Position numbers and translations under genes: made by a program | The notes under the pieces: generated by a model | What the model saw: only the letters and a program-made list of their open reading frames with translations | Databases searched by the model: none | Told to the model about the DNA's origin: nothing | Source: Nostoc piscinale CENA21 | GTDB lineage: Bacteria > Cyanobacteriota > Cyanobacteriia > Cyanobacteriales > Nostocaceae | Assembly: GCF_001298445.1 (NCBI RefSeq) | Contig: NZ_CP012036.1 | Location: forward strand, 1,221,091 to 1,285,090 | Direction of reading: 5' to 3' | DNA length: 64,000 nucleotides | Shown: positions 20,388-29,516 of the stretch, piece by piece | How the letters are laid out: every line of letters starts with the position of its first letter | How positions within the stretch are numbered: position 1 is the stretch's first letter

Positions 20388-20478
20388 TATGGGTAAACTT
20401 GGGGATAAATAAATTATGTAAAGAAACATAAAATAGGTTAGCATTCTGATTTTCTCTTCCCCTCCGAAATTTAGCTTT

Positions 20479-21714
20479 ATGAGAAACAGCCCAAGCAATA
20501 CATTATTATCAGTGCCATCTGGCGGTTTGCAGATTTCAGAATTTCCACCTCCCCAGCTCATAACAGATAAAACAAAAATTTATTTTTCGCTGATCATTCC
20601 TACTTATAAAGAACGTGAAAACATCGTTAGGCTCGTCAAAGTACTGAGTGAACTGCTAGAGGAAGTGATTCCCGATGATTATGAGTTAATTGTGGTAGAT
20701 GATGATAGTCCCGATCGCACTTGGGAAGTCGCGCAATCAATGATGGCAGAATATCCCAATTTGCGGGTGATGCGTCGCCAACAAGAACGGGGATTATCTT
20801 CAGCAGTTATTCGGGGTTGGCAAGTTGCGAGGGGAAGTGTGTTAGGAGTGATTGATGGGGATTTGCAACATCCGCCAGAAGTATTGGCACAGTTGTTACG
20901 CAGTATTGAACAAGGTGCAGACTTGGCTGTTGCTAGTCGTCATATAGACGGTGGTGGGGTAAGCCGTTGGAGTGCGGTAAGACGTTTTTTATCTCGTGGC
21001 GCTCAAGTTTTGGGTTTGATTTTCTTACCAGGGGTATTAGGGAGAGTTTCTGACCCGATGAGTGGTTATTTTATGGTGCGTCGCCGTTGTATTGCAGGGG
21101 TGACACTTAATCCCGTAGGCTACAAAATTCTCTTAGAAGTAATTGCTAGGGGAAATGTAGCAGAAATCGCGGAGGTGGGTTATGTATTCTGTGAGCGCAA
21201 ACAAGGTGAAAGCAAAGTTACCTGGAAGCAATATGTAGAATACTTGCATCACTTATTGCGTTTACGGCTGACTACAACACAAGTGGGACAAAAATTTTCT
21301 TTTCCTATTGGTCGATTTCTCCGCTTTGGCTTGGTAGGGCTAAGTGGTGTATTTGTAGATATGGCAATACTTTATTTACTGAGTGACCCATCGACCTTAG
21401 CTTTACCGTTGACACGCAGTAAAATCATTGCGGGTGAAATTGCCATTTTCAACAATTTTTTGTGGAATGATGCTTGGACATTTGCCGATGTGGCGATGCA
21501 GCAGCAAGAATGGCATCATCGTGCAAAGAGGTTTTTGAAATTTAATTTGGTGTGCTTGGCGGGGTTGTTAATCAATGTTTTGGTGTTAAATTTAGTGTTT
21601 AATTTTGTGATTCCCAATCGTTATATTGCTAATTTGATTGCGATCGCAGTTGCGACTATCTGGAATTTTTGGGTGAATTTAAAACTGAGTTGGCGCGTAA
21701 CTGATGTGAAATGA
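20479..21714 (+). CDS. Polyprenyl-phosphate glycosyltransferase (GT2) fused to GtrA-like membrane domain
   Basis: 411 residues in two parts. Residues ~35-265 are a dolichol-phosphate-mannose-synthase-like GT2 domain: SLIIPTYKERENI, ELIVVDDDSPDRT (the DxD-like acidic cluster) and GVIDGDLQHPPE. Residues ~275-405 form a GtrA-like domain with four hydrophobic helices (FLRFGLVGLSGVFVDMAILY ... IANLIAIAVATIWNFWVNL). Such enzymes transfer a sugar to a lipid phosphate and may help flip it for use outside the cytoplasm. The next gene is a GT39-type membrane transferase that could use the product. Start ATG 20479. Confidence 0.9.
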   Translation: MRNSPSNTLLSVPSGGLQISEFPPPQLITDKTKIYFSLIIPTYKERENIVRLVKVLSELLEEVIPDDYELIVVDDDSPDRTWEVAQSMMAEYPNLRVMRRQQERGLSSAVIRGWQVARGSVLGVIDGDLQHPPEVLAQLLRSIEQGADLAVASRHIDGGGVSRWSAVRRFLSRGAQVLGLIFLPGVLGRVSDPMSGYFMVRRRCIAGVTLNPVGYKILLEVIARGNVAEIAEVGYVFCERKQGESKVTWKQYVEYLHHLLRLRLTTTQVGQKFSFPIGRFLRFGLVGLSGVFVDMAILYLLSDPSTLALPLTRSKIIAGEIAIFNNFLWNDAWTFADVAMQQQEWHHRAKRFLKFNLVCLAGLLINVLVLNLVFNFVIPNRYIANLIAIAVATIWNFWVNLKLSWRVTDVK

Positions 21715-21719
21715 GGGAG

Positions 21720-21795
21720 TTCGTTGTTTGAGGGGAAGGGAGATAAAAAAGGCAAGGGGGACACGGGAGACAAGGAAGACAAGGGGGATATAAGT
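21720..21795. repeat. Purine-rich GACAAGG dispersed repeat
   Basis: The gap between the two glycosyltransferase genes contains imperfect units of GGGAGACAAGG / GGAAGACAAGG. The complementary form (CCCTTGTCTCCCTTGTCC) is at 54196-54230. This is a dispersed low-complexity family with no coding potential. Confidence 0.5.
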
Positions 21796-21887
21796 GTTAT
21801 TGATTTCTTTTTTGGATGACCCTAAATGAACTTAAATTTACAAATCAAGTCAAAATAGCAAAGAGTTGACTTGTAAATGGCGCGGCT

Positions 21888-23654
21888 ATGAAAGTTTTGT
21901 TTTGGAGTGCATCGAAGTTTTATCAAAATGCGATCCTGTTGTTATCTACCTTTGCTAACCGCCGCGTTACCCCACAAACCATGTCGGGACATTGGCATTT
22001 TGTGACTAATAGTCGCTGGTTTCATCCTTTGCTGTTACTGCTGTGGTTGATTATCGGTCTGGGTTTGCGGTTAACTAATTTAACAGCCAAGCCACCTTGG
22101 ACTGATGAATTTTCGACTTTAGTGTTTAGCTTGGGGAATAGTTTTTTACCAGTACCCTTAGACCAAGCGATCGCACCTGATATTTTATTACAACCATTGC
22201 AACCCCAAGCAAGTGATACTATCCAAGATGTTTGGACGCACTTGAGCCACGAAACTAATCATCCGCCACTATATTTTTTCTTGGCTCATTGGTGGATGCA
22301 GTTATTTCCCACACAACAAGGTCTAGTTTCATTATGGGGGGCGCGATCGCTCGCCGCAATCTTTGGTGCGATATCTATTCCCGCTATTTATGGTTTAGGA
22401 TGGCTAACTTTTCGCTCTCGCTTGATTGCACATATCGCTGCTGCCATTATGGCGGTATCACCCTACGCAATTTTTTTGGCACAAGAAGCACGTCATTACA
22501 CTTTAGCAATTTTGTGGGTAATTGCATCTTTGGCTTGCTTCATTATCGCTACACGCCACATTCAAAATCGGACACCGTTACCCATCACTACAGCACTAGC
22601 TTGGGTAGTAATTAACGCTTTCGGAATTGCGACACATTACTTTTTTGTTCTTACCCTTGGTAGTGAAGCTTTAGTATTACTTTTCCTCGGTTGGCGACAA
22701 CGTAATTTTATCTCTCCACCTTGGCGGCGAATTTATGCGGTTGCTGCTGGGACTGCTGTTTCAGGCATAGTTTGGCTACCCATATTTTTAGAGAATAACT
22801 ATGGTGATAAATTAACCGATTGGATACAACAACCGCGTCAAGGATTTGAATGGCTAAACCCATTCTTTCAAGCCTTTGCTGCTTGGGTGACAATGCTATT
22901 TTTATTACCAATTGAATCCCCACAACTAGCAATTATTTTAATTTCTGGTTTAGTAATGTTGATTTTCTTTATTTGGTTTTTACCAATATTGATTCGGGGC
23001 ATCAAAGTGCAATTACAACAACCAGAAACTCAGGTGATTTGGGGAATTATTTTAGCTGCGATCGCTTTATTTTTTGTCTTCACTTATTTCCTGGGAATTG
23101 ATTTAACTAGAGGCGCACGTTATAACTTTGTTTACTTTCCGGCTGTCATACTTTTACTCGGAGCCAGTTTAGCAGTTCGTTGGCAAACTCAGCACAACAA
23201 TTATAAAATCACAGGTCAACAAGCCCTAGCTATAATTTGGCTAATGGGGTTTTGTAGTGCCGTCACTGTAATTTGTAATTTGGGATATCAAAAATACTAT
23301 CGTCCTGATTTATTTTTACAACTCATCAGACAAACATCTCAAGTTCCGGCAGTAATTGCCACTACTCAAATTACTCATGTCCAAATAGGTGAAATGATGG
23401 GTGTTGCCAGAGAATGGAAAATTCAAAATCAACCCTCACCATCACTACAGTTTATTCTTGCTCATCAAGACCAAGACCCAAATAAATCTACAAACACCCT
23501 CAATAATATTTTAAAAACCTTACCAAAACCTTTTGATTTGTGGTTAGTAAATTTCCATGCACCCATAGCAGCAGAAACCGAAAAATGTATTGCTGAAACT
23601 AAATCTTTACCAGCAGTCAACGGCTATGAATACAAGATTTATCATTGTGAATAG
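21888..23654 (+). CDS. Glycosyltransferase family 39 (PMT-like) integral membrane protein
   Basis: 588 residues with about ten membrane segments. After a ~45-residue lead comes WFHPLLLLLWLIIGLGLRL, then the first loop with PPWTDEFSTLVFSL, where the acidic residues after the first helix are typical of the GT-C fold. A second signature is SHETNHPPLYFFLAHWW. Members transfer sugars from polyprenyl phosphate to lipids or proteins outside the cytoplasm. The upstream GT2-GtrA protein could supply the lipid-linked donor. Start ATG 21888 or ATG 21978; the second removes an unusual basic lead. Confidence 0.85.
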   Translation: MKVLFWSASKFYQNAILLLSTFANRRVTPQTMSGHWHFVTNSRWFHPLLLLLWLIIGLGLRLTNLTAKPPWTDEFSTLVFSLGNSFLPVPLDQAIAPDILLQPLQPQASDTIQDVWTHLSHETNHPPLYFFLAHWWMQLFPTQQGLVSLWGARSLAAIFGAISIPAIYGLGWLTFRSRLIAHIAAAIMAVSPYAIFLAQEARHYTLAILWVIASLACFIIATRHIQNRTPLPITTALAWVVINAFGIATHYFFVLTLGSEALVLLFLGWRQRNFISPPWRRIYAVAAGTAVSGIVWLPIFLENNYGDKLTDWIQQPRQGFEWLNPFFQAFAAWVTMLFLLPIESPQLAIILISGLVMLIFFIWFLPILIRGIKVQLQQPETQVIWGIILAAIALFFVFTYFLGIDLTRGARYNFVYFPAVILLLGASLAVRWQTQHNNYKITGQQALAIIWLMGFCSAVTVICNLGYQKYYRPDLFLQLIRQTSQVPAVIATTQITHVQIGEMMGVAREWKIQNQPSPSLQFILAHQDQDPNKSTNTLNNILKTLPKPFDLWLVNFHAPIAAETEKCIAETKSLPAVNGYEYKIYHCE

Positions 23655-23744
23655 TCAACTAAAATACCATACAAACTCAAGCAAAGCTGGCAAGTCACTG
23701 TTACAATACGACCAATTCACTCAATTAAACGAGACACACAGCTT

Positions 23745-23984
23745 ATGATTACTCAAATGATGGTTCAACCCTCATTCTGGGTAGAATCTGGAATCAAACT
23801 CAGTCAAATTAGAAACGTATATTTATTTAAATTCGCTGAAGAATTACAGTCTCGACTCGAAGAGTTGTCCGAGAAGAAAAAAGCCGGATTGCTAACTTCA
23901 GAGGAAGATGCTGAATTGGCTGGTATATTAGAACTTGATAGAATTTTTACTTTGCTCAATGCCAAAATCATTTCTGAATCATGA
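23745..23984 (+). CDS. Small conserved cyanobacterial protein, first gene of an HNH pair
   Basis: 79 residues, mostly helical: IRNVYLFKFAEELQSRLEEL, then KKKAGLLTSEEDAELAGILE. Similar small acidic proteins commonly precede an HNH nuclease gene in cyanobacteria. The next ATG overlaps the stop codon in an ATGA arrangement (23981-23984), showing a translationally coupled pair. The partner is truncated here, so this protein is probably an orphan. Function unknown; an antitoxin- or partner-like role is speculation. Confidence 0.65.
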   Translation: MITQMMVQPSFWVESGIKLSQIRNVYLFKFAEELQSRLEELSEKKKAGLLTSEEDAELAGILELDRIFTLLNAKIISES

Positions 23985-24049
23985 CAGTCAGTGATGCCAA
24001 CAAAAAATTAGTCAGAGAAAGAGCTAAATTTCTTTGTGAATTTTTTTAA
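23981..24049 (+). pseudogene. Truncated HNH endonuclease, N-terminal 22 residues only
   Basis: The ATG overlaps the previous stop. It encodes MTVSDANKKLVRERAKFLCE followed by FF and TAA. This matches the start of small cyanobacterial HNH nucleases (MTVSE-NRRLVIERAKFLCEYC). The frame ends right after the first Cys-Glu, where the zinc-binding and HNH residues should begin. The rest of the domain is not downstream, because a convergent DUF3318 gene begins immediately. Confidence 0.65.
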
Positions 24050-24648
24050 TTGTAAGTTTCAGGAATACCCACAGGTGATAAACCAGCGATCGCTCGCAAA
24101 TTTTGACAACGAATTAACTCGGTAAAATTTAACCCAGAACGTTTTTCTATTTTTGCCATTGCTTCAATAGCAGATAGTAAAAATTGAGCCGCTTCTGTTT
24201 CTGAATAACCCCGACGTTGGGCGATTTTAATAGCTGCTTTATCTGCATTTAACTCTGATTCTGATGATTTATTGCTGCGCCAAATGCGGAAAGCTGCGAT
24301 CGCACTTAATCCCACAGCCACACCCACACCCACAGCATCCGACTGTGAGGATTCAATTAATCCTGCCAACAATCCCAGCAGCACTACACCTTGATAAATA
24401 TCCGGTTTAAACCATCTCACCCCACTCAACCAACTCACTTTCTGCAACAGCAATAAATCCCGTTGTGGCTTGGTTAAACGTCCCCACAAATCAAAATTAA
24501 TACATATCGGTCTATACTGTTGCCAAGGTAAGGGAAAAGTAGCATCAATTACCTGTGCCTGTTCTGGTTTACTGACGATTTTAATTGTCATTCTCCCAGA
24601 AGCCGGCATCACATCTAATAATCGGCGAATTTCAGCATTCTGTTCCAT
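24046..24648 (-). CDS. DUF3318 domain protein
   Basis: About 200 residues from ATG 24648 (MEQNAEIRRLLDVMPASGRM), preferred over the upstream ATG 24696 because family members start here. RLLDVMPASGRM is the DUF3318 signature. Two central hydrophobic stretches (YQGVVLLGLLAGLIE and VGVGVAVGLSAIAAF) suggest membrane association, followed by ELNADKAAIKIAQRRGYSE. The family is restricted to cyanobacteria and its function is unknown. The 3' end overlaps the tail of the truncated HNH frame by 4 bp on the opposite strand. Confidence 0.8.
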   Translation of the reverse strand: MEQNAEIRRLLDVMPASGRMTIKIVSKPEQAQVIDATFPLPWQQYRPICINFDLWGRLTKPQRDLLLLQKVSWLSGVRWFKPDIYQGVVLLGLLAGLIESSQSDAVGVGVAVGLSAIAAFRIWRSNKSSESELNADKAAIKIAQRRGYSETEAAQFLLSAIEAMAKIEKRSGLNFTELIRCQNLRAIAGLSPVGIPETYN

Positions 24649-24710
24649 TTTTGTGATTTTTGTAAGAAATACAGGCAAAATAATGCTTAGAATCACCTCT
24701 TAATTTTCTA

Positions 24711-24762
24711 TTAGTCCGCGCAGGCGGACTTTGTTTTCATAGCCGCGAATTCCATTCGTCGG
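24711..24762. repeat. Dispersed hairpin repeat (AGTCCGC-GCAG-GCGGACT)
   Basis: AGTCCGC (24713-24719) and GCGGACT (24724-24730) form a perfect 7-bp stem, followed by TTGTTTT and a second small stem CGAAT/ATTCG near 24746-24758. This sequence is a common interspersed repeat of Nostocales intergenic DNA. It could also act as a terminator on the plus strand. Confidence 0.6.
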
Positions 24763-24889
24763 GGCTTAAGGTGACTTTAGACAAATTAAGAGTTGTAAAA
24801 AAACAGACGAATTTAGCAAAATACCCGATAAACAGATATATATTAATTCGGGCTGATATGCTGCCTACTGAGATTAAATTTTAAATTAC

Positions 24890-25150
24890 ATGGACGCTTT
24901 TGCTCCCATCCCACCTGAATGGACATCTAAGGCAGTTCACGCCTATGAATTTTGCTGTCCTACCTGCCGTTCTAGTAGTTTAGAAGCATTACAGGTTTGG
25001 ATCAATCGGCGATCGCCTGTATTCTCAGAAGAACATCGCCGCAAATGGCAAGAGTTTTATCAATGCCATTGTGGTTGTGTATGGTGGGCTTGGAGTAGCG
25101 ACAGACCGCCATCAGATTTAGTCAAACCAGAAGATAATTTTAATTTGTGA
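24890..25150 (+). CDS. Small zinc-ribbon-like cyanobacterial protein
   Basis: 86 residues. Four cysteines in the pattern CCPTC ... CHCGC, flanked by aromatic residues (FYQCHCGCVWWAW), suggest a zinc ribbon. The N-terminus is DAFAPIPPEWTSKAVHAYEF. Codon use and HIP1 content match the neighbours. Function unknown; it is conserved in related cyanobacteria as far as I recall. Confidence 0.65.
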   Translation: MDAFAPIPPEWTSKAVHAYEFCCPTCRSSSLEALQVWINRRSPVFSEEHRRKWQEFYQCHCGCVWWAWSSDRPPSDLVKPEDNFNL

Positions 25151-25268
25151 AAATCGTGCTTAACTCTGATTTGTCACTATAAAGAACGTAAAAAACCTAA
25201 GTCAAATTCGTGGACGAATATTGCCAGTAAGATAAAAAGCTATTTTCAGCAGTTTGTTTATAGTTAGA

Positions 25269-25296
25269 GGCGTGTTCGATATCAGGCGAACACGCC
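25269..25296. terminator. Hairpin downstream of the amidohydrolase gene
   Basis: GGCGTGTTCG (25269-25278) pairs perfectly with CGAACACGCC (25287-25296) around an eight-base loop. It lies between convergent genes and could end either transcript. No long T-run follows. A related but imperfect GGCGTGTTCTGA sequence is at 52965. Confidence 0.5.
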
Positions 25297-25396
25297 ATCT
25301 TGATTTACCAATTAAAAAACCCACACCACCGAATCAATATACAAAGATATGGGTTTTCAAATGATAAGGAACAATTCTGTTTAGTAATAACAGTAG

Positions 25397-26851
25397 TTAA
25401 TTCGATGGTCGTAACTCGGCTTGAATTTGCTCACCAATTCTGATCGCTTCACGCCGAATTTGCTCAGTATTAACTGTGAATACCCTACGCTCAGACATCA
25501 GAACCTGACCATCTACAATCACAGTATCAACATCTTGGGCTTTCGCTGCATAAACGAGATGGGAAATAACATCGTAAAGAGGAGTCAAGTGTGCAGATGT
25601 GAGGTCTACTTGAATTAAATCTGCTTGAAGCCCTACCTTAATTGCACCAATTTTATCTGCCAAACCAAGAGCTTCTGCACCTCCCAAGGTTGCCATCCGT
25701 AAAACTGTCTTGGCAGGTAAAGTAGTGGGGTCAAGGGTTTTGCCTTTATGGATAAGGGCAGTAAGACGAATTGCTTCCCACATATCCAAATCATTATTGG
25801 ATGCAGCACCATCCGTACCCAGCCCAACCTGAATTCCCGCCTGCACCATTGCTGGAACTGGTGCAAAGCCAGAAGCCAACTTCAAATTAGAGTCAGGATT
25901 ATGAATCACGCCAACACCGCGTTTTGCCATCAGCTCAATTTCACTTTCATTAGGCCAGACTACATGGGCAGCAAAAACGCGCGATTCCAGAAAACTGAGA
26001 TTTTCTAGATGTTGTACTGGGGTGGCATTATAGCGTTGTTGGATGTCTTGGACTTCGGTTTGTGTCTCTGCCAAATGAATAGTCAAAGGCACATCATATT
26101 GACGTGCTGCCTGTATAGCCTGTGTTAGATGTTCTGGCGAGACAGTATAAGGGGCGTGGGGAGCGAGGGCAGGGATAATTCGTGGGTTACGTCCTTTCCA
26201 GCGTTTCACGAAATCCACAGCCGCAGCAAACGCATCATCCCAACCACGAAAACCAGGGCTAGGGAAATCTATAGATGAAGGTGCAATTACAGCCCGCAGT
26301 CCACATCTCTCAACTACTCTAGCTGCAACATCCGGTTTGAAGTACATATCAACAAACGTCGTAGTACCACCACTAATCATTTCCCAACAAGCCAGTGTCT
26401 CGCCAACACGGATGAAATTTTCGTTAACGAACTGTCCTTCTGCGGGAAATATATAATTTTGTAGCCAATCTTGTAAGCTTAAATCATCCGCTAAACCGCG
26501 AAACAAAACCATTGCGGTATGAGAGTGACCGTTTACCAGTCCTGGCATCAGTACTTTACCTTCACCTGGTAATCTCTTAGAGGCTCTGTAAGCTGCCAAA
26601 ATTTTATCTTGTGTATCTACGGCAACAATTTTGCCGTTGTTGATGGCTACCGCTCCATTTTTAATTACGGGTTGTGCATCATTCATGGTGACAACAAAAT
26701 CACCGCCAACAATCATTTCTACTTGCTGTCTGTGTTGATTGCCCCAACGATAATTATATTGGGCAAGGGCTACTTGACCTGTAAAGGCAATAAACACTGT
26801 ACAGACAAATAAGATAAGTAGTCTGTAGTATTTTGGAAACTGGCGTTTCAC
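25397..26851 (-). CDS. Exported amidohydrolase (MTA/SAH deaminase-like, TRZ/ATZ type)
   Basis: 484 residues. The first ~31 residues are a signal peptide (LLILFVCTVFIAFTG, then VALAQ). The mature part is an amidohydrolase: MPGLVNGHSHTAMVLFRGLA carries the HxH metal ligands, APHAPYTVSPE and IHLAET follow, and GLGTDGAASNNDLDMWEA has the active-site Asp. The layout matches methylthioadenosine/S-adenosylhomocysteine/guanine-type deaminases. The signal peptide is unusual, because those enzymes are normally cytoplasmic, and suggests periplasmic salvage. The exact substrate cannot be named. Monocistronic. Confidence 0.85.
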   Translation of the reverse strand: MKRQFPKYYRLLILFVCTVFIAFTGQVALAQYNYRWGNQHRQQVEMIVGGDFVVTMNDAQPVIKNGAVAINNGKIVAVDTQDKILAAYRASKRLPGEGKVLMPGLVNGHSHTAMVLFRGLADDLSLQDWLQNYIFPAEGQFVNENFIRVGETLACWEMISGGTTTFVDMYFKPDVAARVVERCGLRAVIAPSSIDFPSPGFRGWDDAFAAAVDFVKRWKGRNPRIIPALAPHAPYTVSPEHLTQAIQAARQYDVPLTIHLAETQTEVQDIQQRYNATPVQHLENLSFLESRVFAAHVVWPNESEIELMAKRGVGVIHNPDSNLKLASGFAPVPAMVQAGIQVGLGTDGAASNNDLDMWEAIRLTALIHKGKTLDPTTLPAKTVLRMATLGGAEALGLADKIGAIKVGLQADLIQVDLTSAHLTPLYDVISHLVYAAKAQDVDTVIVDGQVLMSERRVFTVNTEQIRREAIRIGEQIQAELRPSN

Positions 26852-27087
26852 TCTATATCTTCCTTACTAATTTTTGTTCGTCGTGGGAAAATAGGTCTAA
26901 TTCTTAACCTAGAATTAAACAGTAATTTTACTGGCACTAATTAATATACAAATAACCTGAAATATTTCTGATAAATATTTATAACAGGCCCATTATGTGG
27001 AGTGAAATTTGATATCAAGCGCCGCCTTCCCACGTTGTTTTCTTTATGTCACACTAAAAAGCGGAAATCAGACAAAGGTTATTAACC

Positions 27088-27750
27088 ATGAGTGCTATAG
27101 AAGAACTAGAGAAAACATGGCACGATCAAGCACTATCAAGCATTATAAATATGATAAAAGCACCTGATGGTGACTTTGATAGTCTTGGTAAACTTGCAAA
27201 TGCCGTTGGAGATGAGCAAAGTTTACAAAAATTAGTAGAATTTCTTCGTACTACTCCTCAAGGACAGCAAGCATTTGAGCAACGTCCCAGATTGGATAAT
27301 GTGGATTTAGAAACACTCTATCGTTTACCAACTAATACCTTGGGATATGCTTACGCTAATCATCTGCTCAAAAATAATTTGAAACCTTTAGCAGCAGGAA
27401 AAGTAGAGGATGATTATCAATTTTTAGGAGCGCATCTCACAGAGACACATGACATTTGGCATATTGTCACTGATTGCAAAACAGATATTTTCGGAGAAAT
27501 TCAATTAGAAGCTTTCTATGTTGCCCAACTACAATTTTCACGTTTTTGGTTGGGTTTATTAGCTAAGAATCTTGTTAAAGCTACTATTTACAATATTGAG
27601 GTTTCAACAAAATATATGGATGCAATTACCAGAGGATGGCTAATGGGAAAACAGGCTCAACCTCTATTTGGTGTGGAATGGAGTCTTTTATTGGCAAAAC
27701 CACTAGAGGATATTCGTACTTCGTTTAATATAATTCTTTCTGAAGCTTAA
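27088..27750 (+). CDS. Coq4 family protein
   Basis: 220 residues. The Coq4 signature is present: HDIWHIVTDCKTDIFGE gives the HDxxH-x(n)-E metal site, followed by LEAFYVAQLQFSRFWLG. The N-terminal half has TPQGQQAFEQRP and LPTNTLGYAYANHLL, also family-like. In yeast Coq4 supports ubiquinone assembly. Cyanobacteria make plastoquinone, so the role here, perhaps quinone or carotenoid related, is uncertain. RBS-like AAAGGTTATTAACC precedes the ATG. It ends at a shared terminator (27801-27827). Confidence 0.85.
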   Translation: MSAIEELEKTWHDQALSSIINMIKAPDGDFDSLGKLANAVGDEQSLQKLVEFLRTTPQGQQAFEQRPRLDNVDLETLYRLPTNTLGYAYANHLLKNNLKPLAAGKVEDDYQFLGAHLTETHDIWHIVTDCKTDIFGEIQLEAFYVAQLQFSRFWLGLLAKNLVKATIYNIEVSTKYMDAITRGWLMGKQAQPLFGVEWSLLLAKPLEDIRTSFNIILSEA

Positions 27751-27800
27751 CGATAGTCTAGATTTAGGCATAATCAGTAGTCGAACTCACATTAAATAAA

Positions 27801-27827
27801 ACCCCACCTAAAGGTGGGGTTTTATTC
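27801..27827. terminator. Bidirectional terminator between the Coq4-like gene and porin 1
   Basis: ACCCCACCT (27801-27809) and AGGTGGGGT (27812-27820) form a perfect 9-bp G+C-rich stem, with A-rich sequence before and TTTATTC after. It lies between convergent genes. Confidence 0.85.
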
Positions 27828-27847
27828 ATCTCATCCAAAACTGAAAT

Positions 27848-29479
27848 CTAGAAAGAGAAGGTGGTACGCAATGTACCTACGTAGATAGTATCGTTATTGT
27901 CGTTATGTTCTGGGTTGAAGATAACCAACAAGCCAGGAGTCACTAAGATGTTATCGCTGACTTTGATTTTATAAAGACCTTCTAAATGATAAGAAGTGTC
28001 TCTGTCGGTATTTGCTCTAGTACCAAAATTTAGGTCAGTAACTTTGGGTGGTTGACCAAAAATGATGCCCAAGGTGTTACCTTCTCTACCCAGATCTTTG
28101 ATAGATAAATTAGCAGCCCAATACCAAATATCTGCACTGCCAGAGGTTGTACCCTGTACAGCTTCCGCATCTGTGTAGCCTACCCAACCACCAACACCAA
28201 TGTTGTCAGTAGGGCGGAAGTTAGCCATGAAACTGTAGTTATTAGCTGTGGTACCAATATTACCAAAAGGTCTGTTGGAAAGAGAACTACCTTGGCTACC
28301 AAACAAGTTGACATCAATATCAGCACCATCATTTTGATAAGTGCGAGAGTAGGCAAAACCAACGTTGATCTGTTTGCTTGGTTTAAAGTCTATTTGACCA
28401 AAGTAGGCATTAGATCCGTTGAACAGACCATTACCTTGAGAGGGGTCACTAGCGTTGGGCGCAAGATACGCACCTGTGAGGCTAATAGGGCCTTTGGGGT
28501 TGACTGTCACAGTCAAACCAGCGCCACCAGGAGATGACGCACGATAAATTTGGCTGAAACGTCCAAAGCGTGAAATTGCACCTGTACCACTGCTTCTTAA
28601 ATCTGGGTTGAAGACATTGACGTTATCCCATAATTGTGCGCCAAACGCATCAACCTTGACTCGCACTGCATCACTTCCCAGGTTGAATTCATAGTTAAGT
28701 TTATCAATTTCAACGCTGTTACCGTTGTCACCATCATGGCCTAAGCGAGTCATGTTGGTTCCTGTAACAGAAGTACCAAATGGGGTAACATTTCGAGCTT
28801 GTAAACGAGTTTGCAATCTATCTGAACCTGTGAAGCTGGTATACAAGTTCAACCGCACCCGGTCAGCAAAGATCACGTTTTCATTTAGATCGGCATTGTT
28901 GCTGGAATCTGTGTCTGTATCAGCGCGATCATCACCAAACGGTGCAGCTATGGTAAAGATTGCTTCCCCAACCAACTTGGTAGTAGTAGAGAATTGGTTT
29001 GCTTCTAACTCAGCAGTGCGAGCTTCTAGCGCATCTACCCGACCACGTAGAGTTGCCAATTCCGCAGAAAATTCTTCTTGTAAACGCTGTAATGTGGCTA
29101 AATCTTCTTTGGTAACTAAATCGGCTGTAGCTGTCGCAATTAGTTCGTTAACCCTGTCTAAACAAGCATTCAAACCAGCCGCAAACTCATAACGAGTTAA
29201 AGCCCGGTTACCCCGATATGTACCGTTGGGATAACCTGCAATACAACCGTAACGTTCTACTAAAGACTGTAACGCTTGGAATGCCCAATCTGTTGGTTGT
29301 ACATCCGAAAACTGGGATACGGATGTTACTTGACCCATACTGTCATTTTGTTGGGTTAATTGTGCAACAGTTGTAATCTGCTCGTTAGCTTCTCCAGCTA
29401 AGGCGCTGTTAGCTGCTAATAAAGACGCAGCCAAAATTGCTGGACTAACTTTTAATACATTCCAGAAAGAATTTCTCAT
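27848..29479 (-). CDS. Iron-uptake-type porin, SLH domain plus OprB-like barrel (copy 1)
   Basis: About 543 residues from ATG 29479 (an in-frame GTG lies 18 bases further upstream). Signal peptide ending NSALAG, an SLH domain (FSDVQPTDWAFQALQSLVER ... YRGNRALTRYEFAAGLNAC) that binds peptidoglycan, a coiled-coil linker (LQRLQEEFSAELATLRGRV), and a C-terminal beta-barrel of the carbohydrate porin OprB family ending GTLRTTFSF, with the terminal Phe needed for outer-membrane insertion. Cyanobacterial Som-type porins of this kind pass small ions and nutrients, including iron. Tandem paralogue of the gene at 29596. The two share a 329-bp identical stretch in the N-terminal half, while the barrels differ. 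Confidence 0.9.
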   Translation of the reverse strand: MRNSFWNVLKVSPAILAASLLAANSALAGEANEQITTVAQLTQQNDSMGQVTSVSQFSDVQPTDWAFQALQSLVERYGCIAGYPNGTYRGNRALTRYEFAAGLNACLDRVNELIATATADLVTKEDLATLQRLQEEFSAELATLRGRVDALEARTAELEANQFSTTTKLVGEAIFTIAAPFGDDRADTDTDSSNNADLNENVIFADRVRLNLYTSFTGSDRLQTRLQARNVTPFGTSVTGTNMTRLGHDGDNGNSVEIDKLNYEFNLGSDAVRVKVDAFGAQLWDNVNVFNPDLRSSGTGAISRFGRFSQIYRASSPGGAGLTVTVNPKGPISLTGAYLAPNASDPSQGNGLFNGSNAYFGQIDFKPSKQINVGFAYSRTYQNDGADIDVNLFGSQGSSLSNRPFGNIGTTANNYSFMANFRPTDNIGVGGWVGYTDAEAVQGTTSGSADIWYWAANLSIKDLGREGNTLGIIFGQPPKVTDLNFGTRANTDRDTSYHLEGLYKIKVSDNILVTPGLLVIFNPEHNDNNDTIYVGTLRTTFSF

Positions 29480-29516
29480 GATTTTGTTTGCTTTCACTCA
29501 CACCATACCGTCAAAG

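Larger units (their letters stand above)
19688..20478. other. Long intergenic region between divergent cofH and glycosyltransferase genes
   Basis: 791 bp without a convincing gene. It holds a copy of the GTCAGAAGTCAGAATTC repeat (19768-19790), an AT-rich stretch, a hairpin at 20117-20135, and a 169-bp segment bounded by inverted repeats at 20219-20387. Confidence 0.6.

Noticed and set aside
20376..20561. 61-residue minus-strand frame in the glycosyltransferase leader
   Set aside because: It overlaps the start of the real glycosyltransferase gene, has no family-like sequence and no ribosome binding site, so it is a chance frame.
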